A DNA stretch of 64,000 nucleotides from Diorhabda sublineata (GCF_026230105.1 NC_079478.1:33371653-33435652), one strand, 5' to 3'; shown: positions 43,371 through 55,149, counted from the stretch's first letter. The notes: generated by a model not told the origin, from the letters alone. Numbers and translations: made by a program.

Positions 43371-43844
43371 AAATAAGTCGAGGACTCATTTCAAACCGCA
43401 TTTGCGCAGAAAAAAATTTATCCGGGATTCGCCTGTACGAACAAAGTTGTAACACTTCTGCACACAATGCCGCCCTCTGGTGCTGTAATTGGAAAACTAC
43501 CAATAAAACGGATGTGTAATACAAAATTAACTTCATTTTATATAAATAGAATTATTCGATTTGTAAAATAATTGTTGAAACCGATAATAAATAAACTTTT
43601 TTTTGAATCTTACATGAATTCATTAGTAAGTTTGATATTTTTCATAAATTCAGGAGGTTTTTGGAGTACTGCTTTCGAACTAACATAGATATTTAGTATT
43701 TTAATCACAAAAAGTTAAAAATTCTAATTTCTTATTCATTAAATGTTGATGTAATTTTAAGAATATTTAGATTTTTTGTTATAAACAATTCATAGTATTA
43801 AATTAATGAGTTGTAACAATGAATTGTTGTCTTTTTAAAGTTAC
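43371..43844. other. AT-rich spacer
   Basis: No feature recognised. Confidence 0.35.
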
Positions 43845-44477
43845 TCATATAGGCCAAGCGCCCGCGTTAGTTGCCTGACGAATTTCTCGAGAACCGCCCA
43901 TCGTACGACGAAAATAGTAAAGATCAATTTTATAGATAATTATTTTTGCAATCTTCTTTATTTGAAACTTTTTTTGTATAAAAACGAGCCAGACATATTA
44001 CATGTCATCGAAAACGAAATCGAAAAAGACTCAAACTTAGATACATCGGTTATGGCGGAGGCAGAAGATAGATTCAGAAGTGAAGGCATCAGTCTCTTCC
44101 GTTGATACGCCATTGTTTATATGAAAACAAATGTCTTGAGTCCGTTTTTTTAAAGTAACATAATATAAAATAGCATTTCGTGGTGTTTGTTTTCTACATA
44201 GACAATCTTTTATGATGATACCGTTTTACCCTTACAAATAACAATAAAGATTGATAAATTATTAGTTATTCTCCACACTATTTATAATTTTAATTCATTC
44301 GCTACATAATTTCATTGACATTTTTGCGAACACTTTATGCAGCGTCGGATTAAGAAGTAGTGGGACCTGGGACTAAAATCGACCCCACTTAAGGAAATCA
44401 AAATCAGCACGAACTCTTTTAAATGTAACTTAGTTTCAATTCAATATAAATTATAAGTAAAAATGAATTGAAAATTT

Positions 44478-44663
44478 TTATTTAATAAACTTCTTTCTCG
44501 ATTTAGTTGTGGCAAAATTTCCAATTATCTCATCAAAATTAATATTCTGTAACAACTCATTTACAATACACAGTCTTGTTAATGACGACAATCGCTCATT
44601 TAACATTGTAGAGCGATGTACATTTTTTATTCTCTTTAAAACCTTTTCACTGCTAGTATGACT
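44478..44663 (-). pseudogene. hAT transposase C-terminal dimerisation region
   Basis: The minus strand reads SHTSSEKVLKRIKNVHRSTM, then LNERLSSLTRLCIVNELLQN, then INFDEIIGNFATTKSRKKFI and a stop. Pattern and order (K..RIK..RSTM..ERLS.L..L, then FDEII..FA) are those of the hAT C-terminal dimerisation domain. The region is open, 61 codons, and ends where the mariner element begins. The missing upstream coding sequence should lie beyond that insertion but was not recognised. Confidence 0.7.
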
Positions 44664-44722
44664 TTATAAATCATTTCTGAAATCCATTAGAATGGATTTA
44701 TGGGACTATTTTAATCATTGTA

Positions 44723-45923
44723 AAGGGTTTTCCAATAAGAGGTGTTATTTTGAACAGCCCGCTATTTCGGTAAATGTCACTTTTGAAGCTGCCATTTTTT
44801 GACATTTGACAAGTAGAAACTACGCCATTAATGAAAATGGAACGATACACGCTTCAACAACGCATTGAAATTATTAAAATTCACTATAAAAATGGTGAAA
44901 GTTTGGCAGAGACGGTTCGTAAAACTAAAACATTTTTGGGTCGACGTGAAGCACCTTCTCGGACCGCAATACAGAAATTGGTGGAAAAATTTGAGCTGTT
45001 CGTACAAGTTAGTGATGTGAAGAATAAAACCCGTGCACGTCGCTTAAGAACAACTGAGAATATTGCTGCTGTAGCCCAAAGTGTTGAAGAAAACCCAGGT
45101 TTGTCCATTCCCCGTCGTTCTTTTGAATTAGCCATTCCACAAACGTCATTACACCGTATTTTGCATAAAAACAGTTAACACAAGAACTCAAGCCGGTCGA
45201 TCATCAACAACGTCGTGTCTTTGCTGATTGGGTCCTTGACATGCATTTCCACCTTGGTGGTTACGTCAATAAACAAAATTGTCGAATCTGGGGCTAGGAA
45301 AACTCAAGATTTATTGTTGAAAATCCTCTCTATCCTCAACGTGTGACTATTTGGTGCGGTTTATGGTCTGGCGGTGTCATTGGACTTTACTTTTTCGAAA
45401 ATGAGGCTGGAGCAACAGTTACGGTGAATGGATTGCGCTGTCGAAAGATGATTAATGATTTTTTATGGCCGGAATTGGATGATATAGATTTGGACAACGT
45501 TTACTTTCAACAAGACGGCGCTACGTGCCACACAAGCAACGAAACCATCGATCTTTTACGGGAAAAATTTCCGGACCGTGTTATCTCTCGAAGAGGTGAT
45601 CACAATTGGCCACCGAGATCTTGTGATTTAACACCTTGCGACTTTTTCCTTTGGGCCTACGTGAAAGATAAGGTCTACGCCAACAGTCCAGCATCGATTC
45701 AAGACCTCAAAGATGGAATTCGTCAGGCTATCGAGAACGTAGGGCAGCCGCTTTGCAATTTAGTTACTGTAAGCGCAGTCGTAGCGGCCATTTGGCTGAT
45801 GTTATGTTCCATTATTAACGGCATACCTTCCTCTTTATAATGAAATGAACATCCGATCATTTATCTCAAAAAATGGCATTTTTCTTTGAATATCAAAATA
45901 ACACCTCTTATTGGAAAACCCGC
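44723..45923 (+). mobile_element. mariner/Tc1-type element with intact 29-bp TIRs
   Basis: GGGTTTTCCAATAAGAGGTG at 44725, continuing TTATTTTGA, is repeated exactly in reverse complement at 45893-45921. TA lies just outside both ends (44721-44722, 45924-45925). Length is about 1.2 kb. It inserted into the hAT element and is younger than its host, judging by its intact termini. Confidence 0.9.
44831..45840 (+). pseudogene. IS630/Tc1/mariner transposase, disrupted
   Basis: The N-terminal frame (44831-45178) reads MKMERYTLQQRIEIIKIHYK and contains a helix-turn-helix pair. A second frame (45343-45840) carries TIWCGLWSGGVIGLYFFENE, YFQQDGATCHTS and WPPRSCDLTPCDFFLWAYVK, with 36 residues between the last two catalytic aspartates. 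Between them MHFHLGGYVNKQNCRIWG remains, then a TAG. The roughly 18-residue segment that in relatives ends FSDEA and holds the first aspartate has been deleted. The C-terminus is frameshifted. It cannot be catalytic but could be mobilised in trans. Confidence 0.85.
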
Positions 45924-46373
45924 TAGCAATCAGATGTTAAAAATCTCGCGCCCGACTCTATGGATGGTGCGCAAGCACAGAACATTCGTCTGGACCTATT
46001 AAAATGGGGCAAAACAGGGAAAGCTTCACTGGCCCGACTATAGAAGGGCGTCGCAGTGAAAAGGTTAAAACTTATAACGAGTTTTCTGCTTCAGAATTCG
46101 CTATAGGTATCGTCACGAGCAATCGGTAGGCTGTATATATGAGTGCCTTTTTCGTTCTGCCTCCGATAGACTATAAATAAAAGACAAGTTCATATAAAAA
46201 CAATAATTTTACTACCAAAAGATTAGTACACTTTCGGTTACTTTTTGACATATTCACAACAAGAGATTGAGAAATTTGTCATATCTGTGAACAAGCTTTT
46301 CAATACATTCTTCAAAGAAAGGTGCCGAAAGTAGACCTAACCTAACCAGGTCATCTGAAACGACAGATTTGCA

Positions 46374-46567
46374 TCATTGGTCAACTTCAGCATGCACATC
46401 TTTTAATTTTCGACACCATTCACGCCCAACACCGTCACTCATGAAGTTTTCCCCATACACACGACTCATTCTCCGATGTATTTCTGCAGCACTATGGCCT
46501 TCAGTCTGGAGAAAACGAATCTCACTTCGCAATTTACACTTGGCGGGAGGATCAAGAATGGCGGACA
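46374..46567 (-). pseudogene. mariner transposase N-terminal fragment
   Basis: From the ATG at 46567 the minus strand reads MSAILDPPAKCKLRSEIRFL, then QTEGHSAAEIHRRMSRVYGE, then NFMSDGVGREWCRKLKDV. This is the paired-type DNA-binding N-terminus of a mariner subfamily also found fused in SETMAR-like proteins. It stops at about residue 65, and no catalytic part follows before the next unrelated sequence. Confidence 0.8.
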
Positions 46568-47045
46568 TGTTTACGTGGCTGTAGCACAACGCCGAATGAC
46601 ACCTGAATGTCAAAAGTGGCGAAGCGTGTAGTACGTTCGGAAAAGCTTCGATCATATCTGATTCAACGATCCAATTAGGCATTTTCAAGGGTATTAAAAA
46701 TTATTTGTTTTATCAATCAATTTGGGTTGAAGTTTAATTAGAGGAATGAATTGCTGTAATTGACAAAATAATTCAAGTTCTAGATCATTCTGAATGCATG
46801 GAATATAGAATTTATTATTATTTAGAGGATAAAATTATTATTTAGATTATAAAATTAGTGTGTGAATTAAATTACATTAATTTATTCATTTCAATCAAAT
46901 TTTCAAACAACTTTTGGAAAAAATGCAAATTTTGCTGTTGATTCAATATTTCTTCTAAAATAAATGTTGAAATTAGTTATTTTGCCCCTACGTACTCGGG
47001 ACCAGGGGCTTCGGTCTCCGCTAGAACCTCCCTAAATCCGACGCC

Positions 47046-47767
47046 ATTTTATGTGTTAAGAAATGTTTTCGTATACAACGAGCAATATTGCTACTGATAA
47101 TGTGCCAAGTTGCAGCTCTTGAGCTATAAATGTTACGGGAAAAAAATTTAAATAAAATTTATAGGGAATTTCATGCACTACAAATTCAGTCACCATCATT
47201 TTCAACTTATCATGAACCATTAACTATATATTTAGCAAAAACCATATTAGAAAAAAGTTTGGAGAGTTGCATGCGTTATACAAAAAAGTTTTAAACAAAA
47301 AAGGTGGCAAAAATGATTATCTATAAAAATAATCTTAACAATTTTTGTCATACGATTCGCGGTTCGCGAGATATTCGATAAAACGTATTTTTCAATATGG
47401 CGGTTGATGCGGGCGCCCCCCATGATGTCCTTTTGGACTTAAATTCAGGGGACACTCCTGATCTAATTCCAAGAAAAAATTCGTTCTCTGGAACTTTGCA
47501 AAAAAGTACCAGATGCTTGGCCTAATAGATTTCTGATTACTAATCGGGGCATTAATAAATTTGATCAAAAATCATATTTTCTTGTCATATTTTAACTTGT
47601 TTACTATCTTCTGACGTAGTCCGTTACAAAAATGTTGATTTTAGTAGTTGTAATATACTAGTTACATTATGAATAATAATTTAAAACAATTTCGAAAATT
47701 GGTCAAATGGATTATCATGTCAGTTTTAATCAAAAATCACTATGAATAAATCCAATAATCTAATTCC
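47046..47767. other. Right flank of the nested block
   Basis: Holds the right arm of the outer inverted repeat to about 47430, then AT-rich sequence without a recognised feature. Confidence 0.4.
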
Positions 47768-49140
47768 TAAAAGCCGCTCAACGTAATGCAATACAACGTT
47801 CAAGAAATTGCATGTAAGTCTCTGTAATAAATACAAATTCATAACCTCAAAATTTATATAATATTTTGTACCTAGTTTAACAATGAAAATAACGAATCTA
47901 AGTTTTACGAAAGTCAGCTGATCTGTTAAGCCAAAAGTAACTAGATAGCAACTTGCATGCAATAAAAATGATACAAAACCGATAATGTCAAGATCTTGCA
48001 TCAAACAATCAACTGAACTTAATCTGCGCACGATTTTTATCAAGAGCTGGCAAACCCAGCGAACTCCGTTTCGCCACAACAATTATGTAACTGGAAATTG
48101 CAATCGTTTGAATTCAAAATGAAGATCAATCGGAATCATTGGTATTCGAGGAATACATACATTTTCATCTGCGTACTTTCCGTTAATAATGGTTGCCTCA
48201 ATCAAATTCGGCACCGAAAGTCGAGTACCGTTGCAAAGTCGCGGTGGATTCAAATTACGCAATATCATAATAACTATACCAATTTTGAGTTGCAAGTGCT
48301 GGAAATCCCGGTAACTCCAGAGAGTTCAAAAACTCCGTTGGATAATTTACTATATCATCGGGATTTGTTATGGAATCAAAGGATTTGTATGTCACCAAAT
48401 CGCCAGCAATTTTTGATTGAATGGTGAAATTCAGTGCGTGTACATAATTATTCTTTGCGGCAGCTAACAATTGTTTGGAAAATGGTGCAGCACTTTGATC
48501 AATTTGAAGTTGAACTCTCATATTAGTGGTTAGCGATAATGTTTTTACGTTATTCCATAAAGGTGATGCCTTCAGGCAAGCATTCAATTCCGGCAACATC
48601 TGCCTGAAATCGCCTGCCAACAATATCATCAAGCCGCCAAAGATGTTGTTATTTCGCCGAAGATCCTTCAGTGTGAAGTTAAGTGCTTCAAGTGATTTCT
48701 TATGTGCCATTGTGCACCCATCCCAAACAATGAGCTTGCATTGCATCAACAATTTTCCCATTGCACTGGATCGGGAAATATTGCATGTTGGAGTATCAAT
48801 TGTGTTTAAATTGAGTGGCAACTTAAGCGCAGAATGTGCAGTACGATCGCCATCTAGAAGAGTCGCCGCAATTCCAGATGATGCTAATGCCAAAGCTATG
48901 TCACATCTTGATCGACTTAAAATATTGGTTTGTAGTACATGCTATGTATCAGAGATGGCGCTGTATGTGAAAAAAGATTTTCCCGCTTTTCTGTTGAAAT
49001 TTTTCCTAAATTTTCTTTGCTATAAACCTCACGGAGCCCGAGACCTTTCCAACGAATGTAAAACCGTGGAAATCGATTCGTTGCATTTGATTCATTGCAT
49101 TGCACGTTGTACTGCTTCATGTCAAGCGGCTTTTATTGAG
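47768..49140. mobile_element. TIR element of the GGCCGCTTGACATG family carrying Helitron helicase DNA
   Basis: The left end AAAAGCCGCTCAACGTAATG and the reverse complement of the right end, AAAAGCCGCTTGACATGAAG, match over about 35 bases (28 identical) and continue into ACAACGT(T/G)CAA. Bases 47800-47995 match, in reverse, the family copy at 38090-38250. The central 48085-48922 is unrelated Helitron helicase sequence on the minus strand. Helicase reading stops abruptly at both junctions. Confidence 0.6.
48085..48922 (-). pseudogene. Helitron PIF1-like helicase fragment inside a TIR element
   Basis: The minus strand reads ALASSGIAATLLDGDRTAHS, then LNTIDTPTCNISRSSAMGKL, IVWDGCTMAHKKSLEALN, MILLAGDFRQMLPELNACL, and SITNPDDIVNYPTEFLNS. 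A frameshift near 48290 leads to MILRNLNPPRLCNGTRL. These are helicase motifs Ia to about V in order. The motif II acidic pair is altered (WDGCT instead of WDEAP). The P-loop upstream and the final INKxQGQ motif are both cut off. The preserved order and only one frameshift suggest it is younger than the copy at 2570. Confidence 0.85.
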
Positions 49141-51489
49141 AGAAGAATTCACGAAAATTAACTTAAATACCTACGAAACCAAAAGAAACAAATTGTTTAT
49201 AAAGAAACATGAACTGATAACTTTTTGTTGATGTGCGATATTTATTTTCATATCCAGTACTTATAAAAACGTCCTTAGCTATGAATTGAGCAAAAATTCC
49301 AAGTTTTTCATTCTAATATTCATATCGACACCTCATATTATAGGAGATAAAATATAAAATGTCATTGTGAATATATTGTTGAATTTACAAAATGATCATG
49401 TTTATATCATATCAAATGATGGTTTACGAGCAAAATTTATTTGCAAAAAATTGATGAATTTACAAAAATCATATCATATTTTCAAAATTTCAATTTCAAA
49501 ATCTTTTTCTTGTGTTCATTTTATTTGTCAATTGCTAAAATTTTGTTGGTAATTGGTGCAGTTTGCACAAATTCGATGTTAACCACTTATAGCCCAGGAA
49601 ATAAAGCTCAAAAAACGCATTTTTTTGTACAAAAGTTTGGGATTAGACTCATTTCAACCTGTAGTTCATTTTCTATATTGTACCGTTATACAATTTTTGT
49701 TTTTTAAGAGTGAAAACTACCCCTAATTATAAAAAATTATAAAATAACATTTTAAACCTTAATAGGAGTGAAATATGGCTTGGATTTTTTTATGCTGAAG
49801 AAGACAATTTCACAATAAATTATTACACCATGTGCTATTTCTTTCCAATTTTAGAACACCAATGACGTAACGTTTTCCAGAACCTGTTGGATTGGTCCAA
49901 AACTATTTACATAGATATTCCTACGTTGTTGCAAGATAATCGTTAATAACTATGGACAGAAAAAATTATATAGAAAGTTTAAAATTGTACAATGTATTAT
50001 GTACGAAATTTTAAAACTTTTTGCTGCAGCTCCTAATCCATCACTTGAGTATCTTCATTCTTAGAGGAATCACAACAATCTACAAATTAGTAACGCATTT
50101 CATTGCTGATTGCTTGTGATCTCTCTACGAATTTCGTAGTTGTCGAATATCTGATAAATTATTTTTACTGATTATAACTAAATAATGCTATATAGACTAC
50201 ATTCAGATTAATAATCATGTTATGGGTAACTAACAATTCATTTTATACTGAAAAACAATTAGGGTGATGATTGTGTTTGGGTATATTATTTGTACTTAAC
50301 TGTATTATAAAAAACTAAAGAAGAAATTAGTCAGCTACATCAGAAATTTTTTAGATTTTATACAGCTTTGGGGTCTCGTATAAACTTGGACGAAATGGAT
50401 GAAATTGCTAATTGGAGAAATAGATAATGAAAAAGTATCGATTTTATATAACGATAATTTAGCTGATTAACCTCTTATATACCACATAGCCCATCGAAAA
50501 ACAAATGGCCACAAAGTCATCAAAGTTGTTTCTAAAAGAATACGTTTATACAAAAAAATCTTTTTTTTTATTATAATTATTGAATTATTTATCGCCCTTG
50601 ATACAATGGTCATAATACTAGTTTCAATATATAGCAAAGATTTATTCAAAAAGTGAAACAATATTTATTTTTTATCTATGCATAAACACAAAATAATTCC
50701 TAGTTCTATTTAGACAAAAAATTTATACATTTCGTACACTCAACTGACTTGAGTAAGGAATATCTTGGTTCCTTGCATCTTTGAAGATTTTCTTTTAAGT
50801 CTGGAAACACATTTCTTATTATTTCCATTCAATAGTTTAGCTAGACCTTTTTTTCTCTTTGCTGCTAATGCCTTTTTAATATAGCTGTTAGGTCTACCAC
50901 CAAGGATTATGATTTACATTGCATCAAATGTCAGTATTGGTTGATTTGAAGGAAATTGGATCAATGATTTATTGTTCGTTGAAATTATTTGCTTTACATT
51001 CTCTCTTAAAATATAACTAATAACTAATAGAGATATAACTTTTTGTTTCCTTCTCAAACCTTTCTAAAGAAGATACTAATACGACTGATTCATTATCTAT
51101 CCATTTCCATCCCTTAGTCACGTCCCTTTTTTGTCATGTCTATATCATCTGTAAAAGTAAGACTATGAAACCTCTTTGTTTAAACTGTAGATCAAAAATT
51201 CCTCGTTTGTGTAGCTCAACAAATATTTCTGGCGAAGAGAACTGATTCATATTTATTTGAACTAATTCCGAAATGTGGAAAGTTGGGATTTGGTTCTCTT
51301 TTTCCGGTACAAATTTCAAAATTATGAATCGGACCAGTGACATCACATAACATAAATTTTATACCTCTATTTATATGGTTTTTGGGGTTGGACTGTCCCC
51401 TTGAATCTGTTAATCAATACATAAAAGTTATTGCCTTGGTATAGCTCTAATATTTCTCAATAAGGATTCCGTCAAAGGCCTTAATTTAG
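49141..51489. other. AT-rich spacer with an unassigned coding-like patch
   Basis: No gene identified. On the minus strand, 51140-51346 (KENQIPTFHISELVQINMNQ) and about 50740-50905 (GGRPNSYIKKALAAKRKKGL) look coding-like, but frames between them are broken and I know no match. Probably a decayed element ORF. Confidence 0.3.
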
Positions 51490-51745
51490 AAAGACGATCC
51501 AAATTATTTTGATTAGTTTTAGAACCAAGGATACAAGATAACCGATAGACAAAAAGGATTCTAGATTGGAGACCGAGAACAGACAGTCGAAATCCAGGAA
51601 GACTCCTTAAGAGATGGACTGACGATATTAAAAGAATACGGACAAATTGGGTAGCAACCGCTCAGAGCAGAGAAAACTGGAAGCATTTGGAGGGGGCCTA
51701 TGTCCAGCAGTGGACAAGATAAAGCTGATTGATGATGACGATGAT
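51490..51745 (+). pseudogene. LINE 3' end with GAT-rich tail
   Basis: Reads DWRPRTDSRNPGRLLKRWTD, then DIKRIRTNWVATAQSRENWK, then GAYVQQWTR and a stop. This is the C-terminal signature (GRPxxRWxDDI, W...AYVQQW) of a common insect LINE family. A tail of TGATGATGACGATGATAATA follows, as usual for that family. It is a different family from the AAG-tailed copies. Confidence 0.8.
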
Positions 51746-52224
51746 AATAAACAGAACTGTAGAGACTGGAGCAGAGAAAATCTTCAATAAATGTATGAGG
51801 CTTACACTCAAAATCCTAAAAAAGTTAACGTTTGAGCTGGATTATTAACAATTAAATTCCTGGCCCTTATTTTTTGGAGGTGTAGTTATTTTTTACTCAC
51901 TCGAAACTAAATTTTAAAATCAGTTTCAAGCGGTTACTCGATATGTACAGTTTATGTCCAAAAAATGTACCGTAGGAAAAATATATCAATGTTATGCACC
52001 ATATTTGCCCTGGCACTAAACGATTTTTTCAAAAGTTACAGTGAGTAGTATCAATCAAAAAATACTTCATCCGGTAACTCGATAGGCTAGGTTTTTTCCA
52101 GCCAGCTCTTGGACTATTTGTATTCAATTCACATTTGTATGTATAAATAAGTGTCTATGTTTATTTCCTTAAAATCTGTCTATGTGCAAAGATATCGCAA
52201 TAATTTTATTTTTACATGAAAGCC
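51746..52224. other. Spacer with a relative of the giant hairpin's terminus
   Basis: CCAGCCAGCTCTTGGACTAT (about 52099) resembles the right end of the 32281-33860 hairpin, GTAGCCAGCTCTGGGACTAT. A matching left end was not found. Confidence 0.35.
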
Positions 52225-52620
52225 TGTACCTTAATCTACTTTTCTACATAATTTCCGTGAATATTGAGGCACTTGCCATAACGTGGCACCACTCCTCATA
52301 AAATTCTGCCGTCTGACTTGTTAACCACTGTATCATAACTGTTTTGACTTCGTTATCGTCTCGAAGACGCTAACCGCCCAGGTGTTTCTTCAAGTGCACG
52401 AACAAATGGTAGTCGCTGGGCGCCAGATCAGGGCTGTAGGGAGGATGATCTAGAGTTTCCCATTGAAAAGATTTGATGAGATCTTTGGTCCGATTAGCCA
52501 CATGTGGACAGGCATTTTCATGCAGATCTCACGATGAAAATCGAACGGTTTTACGTATAACAGCCCGTACTTCACAATCGGCGGGAGTCACGATTGTCTG
52601 AGGCATCTTAAGCACTCAGT
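52225..52620 (-). pseudogene. mariner transposase internal-deletion derivative
   Basis: The minus strand opens MPQTIVTPADCEVRAVIRK and then jumps, within about 10 residues and after a stop, to DLHENACPHVANRTKDLIKS, ETLDHPPYSPDLAPSDYHLF, VHLKKHLGG and WLTSQTAEFYEEW. The start and the catalytic C-terminal half of one mariner protein are therefore fused, and roughly 200 internal residues are missing. The second and third aspartate blocks are present, the first is gone. Confidence 0.8.
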
Positions 52621-52734
52621 AAACAACGTACACAATGAAGAATCAGACTGTAATGGCGTGGATTTGCGGAACGCCGACCTTGGGGTTGCGGCGGCGGAAT
52701 TGCAAAACGGTACTTACTTAAAAAATATGCTTCG

Positions 52735-52740
52735 TATATA

Positions 52741-52772
<32 letters not shown>

Positions 52773-52795
52773 TTATATATATATATATATTTCTT
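52735..52795. repeat. (TA)n microsatellite
   Basis: Two blocks of TA dinucleotides separated by a short TTTT interruption. Confidence 0.9.
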
Positions 52796-52952
52796 TTGAT
52801 TTTATTTTATTGAAAGCACGGCTAGATTTGCTAGTCGTTCTTGACCCATTGTAGATTGAAGAAGCTTTTTGACCGATTCGGAAATTATATTCTTTATGAA
52901 TGCAAATGAATGAAATATAGAGTGAATATTACAACGGACGTAGAAAAATAAC

Positions 52953-53442
52953 TATTAGAGCGCTTGTAGACGCCCGTTTTTTTCACCGGACAACGGACCG
53001 TGTTTATTGCCGGATTCGCGGTGGTGTATGATTTAAAATGTATGTGTGTACATGCACCGGATATCGTATTACCTGTTTTCTGCAAATGGAGTGCTGTCTA
53101 CCTGCGTTCTTTTAAAAACAGCTGCTATTGACATGGAATTGTTAATAAGTTTAGTTGAAAATAGGCCTGTACTGTGGGACAAAACACAAGAGTGCTATTA
53201 AAATAGACAGTCGAGTTTTGTCGCTTGGAGATAAATTTGTCTTGCGTTAAATGAATGTTTTGAAACGTTGTCCGAAAAAGAAAAGAATGATTTTGGTAAT
53301 CTCTGACTACCAGTTCAAAACTATTAACTATTAATTCATGTAAGACGGCAGTCCGGGGTAACATCCATCCGGTAAAAAAATATAGCCGTTTATTGACGGT
53401 CCGTTGTCCGGTGAAAAAACGGACGTCTAAAAGTGCTCTTAA
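52953..53442. mobile_element. MITE of about 490 bp with 50-bp TIRs
   Basis: The left end AGAGCGCTTGTAGACGCCCG and the reverse complement of the right end, AGAGCACTTTTAGACGTCCG, continue into TTTTTTCACCGGACAACGGA and CCGT in both arms. A second internal inverted motif (ATTGCCGG and CATCCATCCGG) lies further in. No transposase. Frames across it on the minus strand are by-products. Confidence 0.8.
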
Positions 53443-55149
53443 TGATATAGTGGTATAAAAGAGGTTAATTTCATTCATTATTTGTTAGACTATTGCTACT
53501 TTTTGGAGATACTGTATAGATATGGTATTGTAAATAATTGATCAATGAATACTGATTTCTGAATGAAAATAGGATTGATGAACATATCGCTGCCTTAATT
53601 GTTTTTATCAGTTTATCAAAATGAATTTCTTAATGTTCTAAAAATGCTTTGGATTAAATATTTTCTTAAATCACTGCGATTGCAATGTCAGAAATATAAC
53701 AGTACATATTAAAAGCATTAAATAATTTGTATCATTTTTATATACATAGCACCTATGACCTATTTACATAAATTGATTTTTTTTAGCCGAAACATGGAGG
53801 CGTTAATTTAAATCATTTTTGCATTCTTTGCAAATCACACCAGTTATAATTTTCTAGTTGTTAGTGACTGTACAGTTACAAAAATTGCTACTTTAGTCAA
53901 AATATCCAATAGGACTAACGTCAAAACGTTCTTGCACGACCACGCAAGATTCTATATTCCGTTAGCTGCTTTTAATGACTCCAAAAGAACCGAAAAGCCT
54001 CCTCAATGTTCTAAAATAGTTTTCGATTCTTTTATAAGAATTTAAAACTATGTTAAACGTTTTAGAAGAATCAGATATGTTTTCTACCCCCATAACAAAG
54101 TAATAATCTATTTTTTTGATAATTTAAATTCAAGAAAAAATAGGAATACCACAATTGGTAAAGTTAGGTTAGGTTTTGAAGAAAGGAAATCGGTAGACGA
54201 TAGTCCTAATAGATGTTTTGCCACAAACAAGCTGGATTTTTCAGTTATTACTCACCAGTGCTTGTAGGACTTTCTTACATTCCGGCACTTTTAAGAGCAT
54301 ACTGTTTGAGCAGTTATAGCTTATATGACAGCTCTGTTGTCATATCAGATCGAGTATGCTCAGCATATTATTGGAAATATACATAGATCGAAATATACAT
54401 AGAGGGCGCTTCTAAATTTACAGTTATATTGTTATACAAAAGACACATCATGATTTTATATGACTAACCGCCCATTGAATTTTAGAAATAATCTGTATAT
54501 ATAGGAATGTGGGGTAATACTTGTTGTAGGGGTGGTTGTTAGATACTTATTTTACAACAGTAGATTATGATGAAAATATTCTAAATGAGCATAATTAGTA
54601 AATATTTTGCAGTGGATTTTGATATAAACTTCATTTTTCCTTTTAATAAGATGAGGATTCAAATAACCAACCGAAAAGCAAATCTGAATTTTAGAAGTTG
54701 ATTTTAGCACACATTCAAATTGTAATTGAAAAATGTTGAATTTCGTAGAAAATTATTACAAATTACCTTAAAAAATACTTTTTTGTGAATATATAATACA
54801 AAAACTGCGATAAAAATTCAACAAGAAAGTACGAATTCAATCAAATTCAGAAACGTTAATATTCTACCTTTTTTGAATAATATCTGCGCATATTTTTCGA
54901 TTTATTCAAAAATGATGAACATTCATTTTATTAAAAAATGTTGTTTTATCAAACTTAGATCACATATAGGATTAAAAACCAAAAATAAACATTTTAACCT
55001 TCAATTTTACCATTGAAACTTGCCAGTAAAAAAGTGTAATTTGTTTTGTTGGCATCTAAATCGGCGCACCTCCGTTATAGGGTTCAATAGGACTGAGAAA
55101 TGTCTCAAAATTTACGGGAAAATGAGACTACTCTATTTGTTTACTAAAG
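53443..55149. other. AT-rich spacer
   Basis: No gene recognised. Bases 54230-54420 are GC-richer and may be a diverged short element. Confidence 0.35.

Larger units (their letters stand above)
44340..47045. mobile_element. hAT element with internal mariner insertion
   Basis: The left end (C)AGCGTCGGATTAAGAAG matches the reverse complement of the right end, GGCGTCGGATTTAGGGAGG. The eight bases outside each end, ACTTTATG and ATTTTATG, differ at one position, as expected of an old hAT 8-bp target duplication. Only the transposase C-terminus remains (44478-44663, minus). The copy was later hit by a mariner-like element (44723-45923). Another mariner N-terminus lies at 46374-46567. Confidence 0.65.
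43845..47430. mobile_element. Outer inverted-repeat element hosting a hAT element
   Basis: The left arm (about 43845-44000) and the reverse complement of the right arm (about 47262-47430) share GCGCCCGC, then TCTCGAGAACCGC against TCTCGCGAACCGC, ATCGTACGACGAAAAT against ATCGTATGACAAAAAT, and TTTTATAGATAATTATTTTT. Arms are about 150 bases with perhaps 75% identity. Everything between can be explained by the hAT insertion at 44340-47045 plus a few hundred bases of the outer element. Confidence 0.55.

Noticed and set aside
48526..49161. A 211-codon + strand open frame
   Set aside because: It is the antisense shadow of the Helitron helicase and its host element on the minus strand. The helicase motifs are clear on the other strand and none are visible here.
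53125..53478. Minus strand 117-codon frame
   Set aside because: It spans the right TIR of the 52953-53442 MITE. Its openness follows from the repeat sequence.
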